This document shows, piece after piece, positions 1 through 5,617 of a stretch of DNA of 6,551 nucleotides. Origin of the DNA: Armatimonadota bacterium (lineage in GTDB: Bacteria > Armatimonadota > Fimbriimonadia > Fimbriimonadales > Fimbriimonadaceae); the NCBI GenBank assembly GCA_023423495.1, contig JAFAFM010000079.1:1-6551 (forward strand), given 5' to 3'. The notes below the pieces were generated by a model that was not told the DNA's origin, made no database searches, and worked only from the letters and a program-made list of their open reading frames with translations. A program made the translations under genes and the position numbers. The stretch's first letter is position 1. Each line of letters opens with the position of its first letter.

Positions 1-17
1 CGCGCGCCTGCTACCAT
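1..17 (-). CDS. Possible start of a downstream gene, or the frameshifted end of the PilP/GspC-like gene
   Basis: An ATG at 15-17 overlaps the stop of the preceding gene by 7 bases and opens a frame (MVAGA, then an incomplete CG codon) that runs off the window. By gene order a secretin (gspD/pilQ) would be expected soon after. The codons could instead be the displaced continuation of the preceding protein, since VGD followed by MVAGAR resembles its conserved domain. Only five codons are visible, so neither reading can be settled here. Confidence 0.25.
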
Positions 18-415
18 GTCTGCCCGACGCTCAAGAAGTCACCCTGTCCGGCCGCCTGATTTTCGACAACCGCTTGAATACGTCCATCGACTTCCGCAGT
101 TCCAGTATAGGCCCACCCACTCTCGCCGCCGGTTAAATTTGTTGGCAAGGCGCTGGGCGAAGCGCTCTTGGCCTCGGCGGAGAGCTTCTTAATCACCGGC
201 TTAAACGCATTTCTTGGTGCGACGGTAACGCGAGAAAACTTGGCATTGCGATCCTCGTCGGTAATGAGGGAGACAACGGTTGTCTTCTTCGTTGTGGGAC
301 GCTTCACAGTTGTGGGCTTGGCTGCTTCTTCGGGGGCCGTCAACACGAATGCGGCGGCTCCAATTCCGATTAGAGCCACCCACAAAATCGGGCTAGTTTT
401 CTTTTTTGGCTGCAT
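11..415 (-). CDS. PilP/GspC-like periplasmic linker protein, ending early in its conserved domain
   Basis: Proteins of this kind link the inner-membrane assembly complex to the N-domains of the secretin. The product has 134 residues: a short basic start (MQPKKK), one membrane helix at about 9-25, a Pro/Thr/Lys-rich linker, the motif APRNAFKP (66-73) that matches the RxPF signature of PilP and GspC, another Ala/Ser-rich linker, and the first half of the homology region (GWAYTGTAEVDGRIQAVVEN at about 100-119). It then stops at GDFLSVGQTW, where family members normally continue for about 30-40 residues. ATG at 415 was chosen because it sits just before the basic residues and the helix. No clear ribosome binding site is seen, and it overlaps pilO by 23 bases. 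The frame is open up to 532, but that part lies within pilO. The early stop may be real or a frameshift. Confidence 0.75.
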   Translation of the reverse strand: MQPKKKTSPILWVALIGIGAAAFVLTAPEEAAKPTTVKRPTTKKTTVVSLITDEDRNAKFSRVTVAPRNAFKPVIKKLSAEAKSASPSALPTNLTGGESGWAYTGTAEVDGRIQAVVENQAAGQGDFLSVGQTW

Positions 416-965
416 TTGATGTTTTCGTAGTTTTCGGCTTTTCGATCTGTCTGTATGCCACGATTCCGACGGTCGCCGCGACGAGATCTGAGTTTGGATC
501 GGAGGTTGATATCTGAACCATGCTGATCCCAAGCTTCAATTCCGGCTTTTCGAGGGCACGGACAAAGTTCAAGACGTTTGGGTAACTGCCTTCGATAGAA
601 ATAACGAAGGGCAACTGTGTAAGTTCATTAACTTCTACGGCTTTCTGGGGCCTAAACGCGATCAACTTCAGCCGGTTTTGTTGAGCTAATGCTGTGATCG
701 CCTCCAAAGCGCCGGGGCCCACCTCTGCCATTGGCACTTTCCATACCTGGTTCTGGATATAAGTTGCGGCGATGATTTTGTTGGCTTTAAGTTTGTCGAG
801 TCCCTCATCGAGCTCTCGTTGAGACCGAATCTTGCCTGATGCGATGCCTGCAGTGCTCGGAGGTGGAATGAGCAACATTACGAGAGCAGTGCCCACGATA
901 ACCGCAAGCGCGATCAAGATTGCGATGCTGGCGCCTGCGTCAGCCTTGGTTCGGAAGTTGATCAC
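393..965 (-). CDS. pilO: PilO/GspM-like inner-membrane assembly protein
   Basis: This is a periplasmic, membrane-anchored partner of the GspL/PilN protein in the alignment complex. It has 190 residues, within the 160-215 usual for PilO and GspM. One membrane helix is near residues 12-33. A short region with coiled-coil character (about 46-66) follows, then a ferredoxin-like domain with the PilO signature LPFVISIEGSYPNVLNFVRALEK at about 118-140. The C-terminus (about 174-190) is Lys, Thr and Asn rich and probably disordered. GTG at 965 overlaps the gspL stop as GTGA, with AAGGGG 8 bases upstream. By position it is GspM and by sequence closer to PilO; the two families are structurally related. 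Confidence 0.82.
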   Translation of the reverse strand: MINFRTKADAGASIAILIALAVIVGTALVMLLIPPPSTAGIASGKIRSQRELDEGLDKLKANKIIAATYIQNQVWKVPMAEVGPGALEAITALAQQNRLKLIAFRPQKAVEVNELTQLPFVISIEGSYPNVLNFVRALEKPELKLGISMVQISTSDPNSDLVAATVGIVAYRQIEKPKTTKTSNAAKKEN

Positions 966-2242
966 TTGCGGGACCCCTTGGTCTTGGGATCGAGCAACGG
1001 CAAGTTGCCAACCGGGAAGGCCTGAATCGAGAACTGCACGACTGGCGTTTTATCTATTTCCGCGTTATTGGCAAACACAAGCTTCACGTCCCGAAGTCGT
1101 GGCTCTGCAGTCAAAGCCTGCAGGTAAGTGGCTACGCTCTCGCTTGTGGCTGAGGTTCCCCGAATATACATGATCTTGCCTCGTTCGAAGGTGATTCCCG
1201 TTAACCAGAGATTGCCCGGCGTGTAGTTCGAAACGAGAGTAAGGACGTCACTCGGAGTTTGAGCAGGCTGGAATGCACGCTGCAAAGTTCCCGAAGTCGT
1301 CTGCAGCTTTCCAACTTCATCTCCCAGCTTTTTGGATTCGGTTCGTAAGCCCGTCAATTCGCGCTGCCATCTCGCGTTCGCCACTCGTACCTCCTCAGCT
1401 CGATCGCTGCGCTCAAAGAAGACGAGTAGTGCCATCAGGACCGCAGCGGCGCAAAGGAGCGCAGCCAGCCGGACCCGGTTCGACTGTCTCGCCTTGTCTC
1501 GCTGCAACCTGGTCGCGTGGGTTTCCAGATGGATACCCAAGCGGTCGAGAGGCGACGTCGCAAGCATCTCCAATGCAGAAGAGCTGGTTTTGTATTCAGC
1601 CTCGGCATAGGGGAACCCACCAGCTGCAAGGGTAGGAGCACATGGAAGCCCTACTGCCTGAAAGGACCGGTTGACCTCCGAGTCGATAAGGTCGGGGTTC
1701 GCGGGCATGGGAGCCACTCGCGAGTAACGAAGTTCGCCGCCCGCAAGCAGGTCGATACAAAGTCCTTCCGAGCTTTCATGCACGACCGCTAAGTCGCTTT
1801 GTCCATTGGCTTCGGCGAGGTACATAGAGCCGAATGCCGTTGGAATCACGCGCTCCAACTTAAAGCCTGCTTCCTTGGCGTCGCTCTGCATCATTACCAA
1901 GTCCGACTCTCGCATCGCGGCAACGATCGTCAATCGGCCCTCATCGGTGACGTCATTGCTTAGGCGATAGCTGTAGGCGAGTTCGTGAAGCGGAACCGGG
2001 AACATTGTCGTCATCTGCGTATGCAGGATCAGATCGAGTTCAGCAGCACCGGCATTTGGCAGTCGGACAGCCTTCAAAAAAGATGCCCGCCGAGAAACTG
2101 CAGCAATGACCGGGCCGCCCGGCATGCTCTTGGCCAACTCTACAAAGTTGGCGGCACGGACAACCTGCCTCGTGCCGTGATCGTAGGCAACCACCTCGGT
2201 CGGCGACCACTCGACGACTCGGCTGGTTTGAGGTGCGCTCAC
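962..2242 (-). CDS. gspL: GspL-type assembly protein: PilM-like cytoplasmic domain fused to a PilN-like periplasmic domain
   Basis: This bitopic inner-membrane protein should link the GspE ATPase in the cytoplasm to the GspM/PilO protein in the periplasm. It has 426 residues. Residues 1-240 resemble the actin-like fold of PilM and GspL, with the family segment LHTQMTTMFPVPLHELAYSYRL at about 73-94. One membrane helix lies near 257-276. A charged, coiled-coil-like stretch follows (about 279-320). Residues 329-412 form a PilN-like ferredoxin-type domain, including SNYTPGNLWLTGITFERG and an ATYLQALTAEPRLRDV stretch. The N-terminal region lacks the Gly-rich D-x-G phosphate motif of true PilM ATPases, as GspL does. 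The GTG start overlaps the gspK stop as GTGA, with AAGGGG 5 bases upstream. The stop overlaps the next gene in the same way. Confidence 0.85.
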   Translation of the reverse strand: MSAPQTSRVVEWSPTEVVAYDHGTRQVVRAANFVELAKSMPGGPVIAAVSRRASFLKAVRLPNAGAAELDLILHTQMTTMFPVPLHELAYSYRLSNDVTDEGRLTIVAAMRESDLVMMQSDAKEAGFKLERVIPTAFGSMYLAEANGQSDLAVVHESSEGLCIDLLAGGELRYSRVAPMPANPDLIDSEVNRSFQAVGLPCAPTLAAGGFPYAEAEYKTSSSALEMLATSPLDRLGIHLETHATRLQRDKARQSNRVRLAALLCAAAVLMALLVFFERSDRAEEVRVANARWQRELTGLRTESKKLGDEVGKLQTTSGTLQRAFQPAQTPSDVLTLVSNYTPGNLWLTGITFERGKIMYIRGTSATSESVATYLQALTAEPRLRDVKLVFANNAEIDKTPVVQFSIQAFPVGNLPLLDPKTKGSRK

Positions 2243-3498
2243 TGGGGCCCCTTTAAAGTGGTCGTAGCGACGGGTTCATCTTCCCATCCCCAGATTTGAA
2301 CGATGTTTGCATAAGGAGGCTCTTCAATCCGAATCACTCGGGGAGTTCCGTCCACTACCGACACTGTCGCTTGCAAAGCGACCTGTGTTGTTCCGGATCG
2401 GCCCAGCACGCGCACAAGCATCGCCTGTGAGTTCACTTCGAAATAACCTGCAGTTTGCTGCAGGACAGCTAAGTTGTTCATTCCTGGTACGTCGAGCAAA
2501 TCGCCGAGCTCAGTGAAGCCGGCGCTCTGTTGCGAAACAATGCCACTTGCAACGTCGGGCGGCAGGTTCGGTATGGTCAGAAGGACCTCTTCGGTAGCGG
2601 TATTGACGTTTATTTTGCCAGGTTGGTTTAGTCCACCGGCCGTACAATTGCTAAGAATAGCGCGCGCATTTTGAAGGGTAATGCCCGGGGTCGAAAGAAC
2701 GTCACCAATGTTCGCGTACCCTCCACCCGGCCTTCCCTGGATAATCTGATTTGCAACTGCCATCGTGACTTGCGCCCGCTGAACAATCTGCTGAGCCTGG
2801 TTGACGGTGTTCAGGTTCAGCTTCGCTTGACCGGCGGCATTGACGGCTTGCGACGTTGAATCTACGGTGATTAACTCTTCCAAAGGAAGCTCAACTTGTT
2901 CGCCCGAAGAGGTTCTGGTTGGTTGATTCGTACGCTCGATGTCGGTTCGTACCGTGTACAGGTCTCGCGCCGTAATACCCTTGACAAGCAGGAGTTCATC
3001 CACTGACTGCAAAAATCCCAACTTCGTGTTGTAAGGCTGGGCGAGCTGGTTGTAGTACTCATCCTTGCCTCCACCTGGCCGAGGTTGGCGTTGCGCCTCG
3101 CGCCAGTCCAAAATTGCATCTACTTGGTCGGTATCGAGCGGGAGCAATTCCAATTGCTCTTGGGTGGCGGTATTGATGTTCACCTTGCTGGCTGCGTCGA
3201 TGACCTGAATTCGGAAGGAACTGTTGCCCAACTCAAATTCCTCGCCGCCAACCTGGCCGAGAAGCGCCCAGTCGTCGTTCAGCGTCGTCGGCGAGTTGAC
3301 TTGATCCTGCAACTCAGCAAGCGCGCGCTGGATGCCAGCTTCGGCCATGATTCTGGCCCGACGCTGCTCCATCCGCCGAATCTGCGTCTTATTGGCGGCT
3401 TGCTGGCTCGCCGCGGCGAGCGCCAAGATGGAAACCAAGCCGGCAATTACAGCGAGGGCCACGACGAAGACCGCGCCCGCCCTTCGGCTTCTCCTCAA
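2239..3498 (-). CDS. gspK: Tip pseudopilin GspK with helix-hairpin-helix modules
   Basis: GspK caps the pseudopilus tip with GspI and GspJ. The protein has 419 residues against roughly 300-350 for typical proteobacterial members. Its leader MRRSRRAG is cut before AVFVVALAV. As in other GspK proteins the Glu at mature position 5 is absent, which is thought to fit capping of the filament. A helix to about residue 30 is followed by the family's MEQRRARIMAEAGIQRALAEL segment (43-63). The T2SSK core follows: VNINTATQEQLELLP (106-120), ILDWREAQ (129-136), DEYYNQLAQPY (146-156) and a LQSVDELLLVKGI stretch (163-175). Two further ComEA-like helix-hairpin-helix units come later. The C-terminal region (about 352-400) is beta-rich. 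It starts at TTG, overlapping the gspJ stop as TTGA, with a strong ribosome binding site. Confidence 0.92.
   Translation of the reverse strand: MRRSRRAGAVFVVALAVIAGLVSILALAAASQQAANKTQIRRMEQRRARIMAEAGIQRALAELQDQVNSPTTLNDDWALLGQVGGEEFELGNSSFRIQVIDAASKVNINTATQEQLELLPLDTDQVDAILDWREAQRQPRPGGGKDEYYNQLAQPYNTKLGFLQSVDELLLVKGITARDLYTVRTDIERTNQPTRTSSGEQVELPLEELITVDSTSQAVNAAGQAKLNLNTVNQAQQIVQRAQVTMAVANQIIQGRPGGGYANIGDVLSTPGITLQNARAILSNCTAGGLNQPGKINVNTATEEVLLTIPNLPPDVASGIVSQQSAGFTELGDLLDVPGMNNLAVLQQTAGYFEVNSQAMLVRVLGRSGTTQVALQATVSVVDGTPRVIRIEEPPYANIVQIWGWEDEPVATTTLKGPQ
2479..2613 (-). repeat. Third helix-hairpin-helix module in GspK
   Basis: It covers residues 296-340. It opens with INVNTATEEVLLTIP and closes with AGFTELGDLLDVPGM, close to a standard ComEA-type repeat. 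Its opening DNA (around 2593-2610) also resembles that of the first module (around 3163-3180), sharing most of a GGTxGCGGTATTGAxGTT stretch on the plus strand. Confidence 0.65.
2680..2820 (-). repeat. Second, degenerate helix-hairpin-helix module in GspK
   Basis: It covers residues 227-273. It opens with LNLNTVN and closes with GGYANIGDVLSTPGI, matching the ends of the other two modules. The helix after the opening lacks the LLP signature, having a Gln-rich QAQQIVQRAQ stretch instead. Confidence 0.6.
2974..3183 (-). repeat. First helix-hairpin-helix module in GspK
   Basis: It covers residues 106-175 of GspK: VNINTAT at 106-112, then a helix with LELLP, and after an insertion of about 25 residues typical of GspK the closing part GFLQSVDELLLVKGI at 161-175. 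The other two modules repeat this N-x-NT start and the closing G-phi-x5-LL-x-x-G-I pattern. Confidence 0.7.
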
Positions 3499-4229
3499 AG
3501 CGGTCCTCCCGGGGCGGTCTGTTCGGCAGGATCGTCGGCCGTGACGTCGCTTGTCGGCATCCTAACGATCAGTACCTGGGGAGTATCTGAGTTTTCACCT
3601 GTCCGGGTGTACGATATGCGTACGGCAGCGGGAAGGCGTTTTTCCGCGCCGACCGTGGTGGACCACGAAGGTTGCCAAGCGGTACCGTCCCAGAATTCAA
3701 ATTCAATCGATTCAATGGTGGATTCGAAAACGGTCTCCGTGCCACCTTGGGTCGGTTCGCTGTCGGAGGGCCGCTGAGTTCGGATAAATAAGCCAGTGCG
3801 TGTACCCGCATCCCCCACAGGAGTCATCGACAAGCTGACTTCGGTAACTCCACCTTGAGGTCCGAAATTCTCGTTTTGCGTCTCGAAGTCATCCTCGCTC
3901 TCGATGTTCGAGCTGTTCGGCCTCACCCCTTGAATGGTGAACTGGACGGTGTCCGCAAGGCCCGAGCCGAGCGCCTGGTCGCTTTCCGATCCCCCTATGA
4001 AGAAGGTATCGGTGTTGGTATCGTCGGGCGAAAGATACGCGTGGCGGAATAGATCGGTGAGCCGGTCGTCGACCGAGTACCTGGCTTCATGCCGCTCGCG
4101 AGCCTGAGCGATTCTTGTTTCGTAGGTAATCCCAGCTACAAAAGCGCGGGTGAGGGCGACAGTAAGTAATCCAACAATCGCTACCGCGATGACGAGTTCG
4201 AGCAAGGTCACGCCGCGGCGTTTGGTCAT
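3495..4229 (-). CDS. gspJ: Minor pseudopilin GspJ
   Basis: GspJ is the largest of the H-I-J minor pseudopilins and part of the I-J-K tip complex. It has 244 residues, within the family's usual 190-250. The leader MTKRRG is cut before VTLLE, with Glu at mature position 5, and a hydrophobic helix spans about residues 8-33. A key family signature is IEFEFWDGTAWQPSW at 175-189, followed by RLPAAVRISY at 198-207. The middle (about 104-128) is acidic and rich in Asn and Ser, probably surface loop. The ATG overlaps the gspI stop (ATGA), and an AAGGTGG-like site stands 6 bases upstream. The TGA stop overlaps the TTG start of gspK. Confidence 0.93.
   Translation of the reverse strand: MTKRRGVTLLELVIAVAIVGLLTVALTRAFVAGITYETRIAQARERHEARYSVDDRLTDLFRHAYLSPDDTNTDTFFIGGSESDQALGSGLADTVQFTIQGVRPNSSNIESEDDFETQNENFGPQGGVTEVSLSMTPVGDAGTRTGLFIRTQRPSDSEPTQGGTETVFESTIESIEFEFWDGTAWQPSWSTTVGAEKRLPAAVRISYTRTGENSDTPQVLIVRMPTSDVTADDPAEQTAPGGPL
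3504..3510 (-). promoter_or_regulatory. Ribosome binding site supporting the TTG start of gspK (GGGAGGA)
   Basis: GGGAGGA lies within the last codons of gspJ and stands 5 bases before the TTG at 3496-3498. It is the strongest ribosome binding site seen in the window and makes the non-ATG start of gspK credible. Confidence 0.6.
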
Positions 4230-4633
4230 TGCGTGCCACCTTCTATCGGCGCTTGGAAATAGAGTCCATCGACCGTCGTTTGCGGTCCCTCAGGGTCCCC
4301 GCTTCGGGTGACCGTTACGGTAACGATCTCGAGATTCTCTTCACCGCTAGGTTCGACCGCCACTTCCCATTCAAATCCTTCAATATTCTGCTCGGCAAAA
4401 TCGCCGCTCAATTCGGCCGTGTCGAGCAAGCCCGTGGCGATGACCTCTTCATATTTTTGAACCGCCAAACGCTGAAGCTCTTCCCGCTCTAGCAGTATGC
4501 GGTCAGTCTTGGCCATGGCAGCCAGACCGCCCATGGCGCTGGCGACGCCGATCCCGACGAGCGCGATGGCAGCAATCGCTTCGATGAGCGTAAAGCCGCG
4601 CCGTTTCGACCCTCGCCTAGACGCGCTGCTCAT
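4226..4633 (-). CDS. gspI: Minor pseudopilin GspI
   Basis: GspI initiates the pseudopilus tip together with GspJ and GspK. The protein is 135 residues. It has a 13-residue, strongly basic leader ending KRRG, cut before FTLIEAIAAIALVG, with Glu at mature position 5. The mature part has the compact GspI layout: QRLAVQKYEEVIATG near 54-68, then SGDFAEQN and FEWEVAV, and a VTVTVTR strand. The ATG at 4633 is preceded by GGGAGG with only 2 bases of spacing, which is unusually short. No other start lies between it and the cleavage site. Longer in-frame starts at 4678 and 4657 would extend the leader and have no better site. It overlaps the end of gspH by 17 bases, and its TGA stop overlaps the gspJ start as ATGA. 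Confidence 0.9.
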   Translation of the reverse strand: MSSASRRGSKRRGFTLIEAIAAIALVGIGVASAMGGLAAMAKTDRILLEREELQRLAVQKYEEVIATGLLDTAELSGDFAEQNIEGFEWEVAVEPSGEENLEIVTVTVTRSGDPEGPQTTVDGLYFQAPIEGGTQ

Positions 4634-5141
4634 AGCCTCCCGCGTCCCAGCTTTCATCTTGAGTGTCAGGCAGTTCACCGTCGACTTGGCGAATTGCGCC
4701 GCTCTTGTCCACGATAATGCTGATTGGCCGGCTGTTGGTGGTGAAAGTCACTCCGCCGCCACTGGATTTGCCGTCAGCATAAAATCGAACTTCCCATTCG
4801 GCAGAGTTACTTTCCAAGTCCGCCATTCGATACGCCGAGCCGGCAACGCCTTCAGGAAGGTCCAATGTTTTATCCTCAACCGTTTCCAAGCTCGTTTGGT
4901 CAATTCGCTCTACGATAAGGCGTCCACCGGATTCGTCGACCCGCACGGTTCGCGTCTGTTGATCGCCAATCGACCGGGAACGGGCTTCAAGCATGAGGTT
5001 TCGAGCCTTGGAGAAGAACTGGCGGGCTTCGCGACCCCGAGATTCGTTCAGCAAATTAGGAACGATCAGGGCCGCGAAGATGGCCAGCACCGTGATAACC
5101 ACCGTCATCTCAATAAGAGTAAAACCCTTATTGCTCTTCAG
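4617..5141 (-). CDS. gspH: Minor pseudopilin GspH
   Basis: GspH is a minor pseudopilin thought to join the I-J-K tip complex to the GspG filament. From the chosen start it is 174 residues, as expected. The leader MKSNKG is cut before FTLIE, with Glu at mature position 5, and a hydrophobic helix runs to about residue 30. The C-terminal half has the GspH pattern: FYADGKSSGGGV at 120-131, then a beta-rich ISIIVDKSGAIR stretch at 140-151. The reading frame stays open upstream to 5468, but that extension lies wholly within gspG and would bury the prepilin leader, so it is not real. Start choice is between CTG at 5141 (GAGGA site 5 bases upstream, 6-residue leader) and TTG at 5156 (leader MARKSLKSNKG, no clear site). 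It overlaps gspG by 14 bases, which suggests translational coupling. Confidence 0.9.
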   Translation of the reverse strand: MKSNKGFTLIEMTVVITVLAIFAALIVPNLLNESRGREARQFFSKARNLMLEARSRSIGDQQTRTVRVDESGGRLIVERIDQTSLETVEDKTLDLPEGVAGSAYRMADLESNSAEWEVRFYADGKSSGGGVTFTTNSRPISIIVDKSGAIRQVDGELPDTQDESWDAGGYEQRV

Positions 5142-5571
5142 TGATTTCCTCGCCAATGTCCGCGTTGTTACCGTCTCCGCCGGGCGCACCGTCTCCACCG
5201 TACGAAATGATCGTGAACTCCTCGCCGTCGCTCGAGACTTGGTAGTCGTACTCGTTGCCCCAAGGGTCGGTCGGCAGTTCCTTGTCCAGGTACGGGCCAC
5301 GCCATCCATCCGCGCCTTCGGAGGGGCGGGTGCGAAGATCGAGCAGGGCATCGGGGAAGTTTCCGACATCTGTCTTGTAAAGCTGCACTTGCGCGCGCAG
5401 AGTCGAAATGTCGCTGGCTGCCTTGGACCGTTTCGCGTCATCTGTTCGGCCAACGATTCGCGGCACAATGAGAGCCGCCAAAATCGCCAAGATCAAAATG
5501 ACCACGACGAGTTCGATCAGCGTAAAGCCCTTTCTGTTTTTGATTCTGTTGTTCATGTTGCCTAAGCTCAC
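5128..5571 (-). CDS. gspG: Major pseudopilin GspG
   Basis: GspG is the main subunit of the periplasmic pseudopilus. It is cleaved and N-methylated by prepilin peptidase before assembly. The leader ends KNRKG and is cut before FTLIE, with the conserved Glu at mature position 5, followed by one long hydrophobic helix. The GspG hallmarks follow: a D-x-W-G-type pocket (LPTDPWGNEY) and an Asp/Gly-rich C-terminal loop (GGDGAPGGDGNNADIG) that matches the calcium-binding region of the family. Two starts are possible. GTG at 5571 has a good AAGGA site and gives a 15-residue leader. ATG at 5556 gives a 142-residue protein with a 10-residue leader, closer to the usual length, but has only a weak site. 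Family length is about 140. The stop overlaps the start of gspH. Confidence 0.95.
   Translation of the reverse strand: MSLGNMNNRIKNRKGFTLIELVVVILILAILAALIVPRIVGRTDDAKRSKAASDISTLRAQVQLYKTDVGNFPDALLDLRTRPSEGADGWRGPYLDKELPTDPWGNEYDYQVSSDGEEFTIISYGGDGAPGGDGNNADIGEEITEEQ
5147..5151 (-). promoter_or_regulatory. Ribosome binding site that favours a CTG start for gspH (GAGGA)
   Basis: GAGGA lies inside the end of gspG, 5 bases before the CTG at 5139-5141. The alternative TTG at 5156 has no comparable site upstream. Confidence 0.45.
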
Positions 5572-5577
5572 TTCCTG

Positions 5578-5582
5578 TCCTT
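5578..5582 (-). promoter_or_regulatory. Ribosome binding site for gspG (AAGGA)
   Basis: AAGGA stands 6 bases before the GTG at 5571, which is good spacing. It is about 21 bases from the in-frame ATG at 5556, too far to serve it. This site is the main argument for the GTG start. Confidence 0.5.
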
Positions 5583-5588
5583 TCCCAC

Positions 5589-5601
5589 GCGCCGTCGGCG
5601 C
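5589..5601 (-). other. Small GC-rich inverted repeat in the gspF-gspG gap
   Basis: The stretch is a perfect 5-bp stem (GCGCC/GGCGC) with a 3-base loop, inside the only intercistronic gap of the operon. It lies just upstream of the gspG ribosome binding site. No T-run follows it on the transcribed strand, so it does not look like an intrinsic terminator. It could be an RNA processing or stability element between gspF and the highly expressed pseudopilin gene, or it could be chance in GC-rich DNA. Confidence 0.3.
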
Positions 5602-5617
5602 AATCTCTAACCAGTTC

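Noticed and set aside
416..532. N-terminal extension of the PilP/GspC-like gene
   Set aside because: It lies inside pilO and would put 39 polar residues before the basic start and membrane helix. ATG at 415 fits better.
2244..2251. GGGGCCCC palindrome at the gspK-gspL junction
   Set aside because: It has no loop and is only 8 bases. It is explained by the AAGGGG ribosome binding site next to Gly and Pro codons.
3085..3777. Plus-strand open frame of 230 codons
   Set aside because: It lies opposite gspK and gspJ, which match known families along their full length, and its translation has no recognisable domain or coherent segment plan. It is an antisense shadow of GC-rich coding DNA.
4497..5144. 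Plus-strand open frame of 215 codons
   Set aside because: It runs antisense to gspI and gspH, with no family resemblance and no supporting context.
5142..5468. N-terminal extension of gspH
   Set aside because: The frame stays open, but it lies entirely inside gspG and would place more than 100 residues before a prepilin cleavage site.
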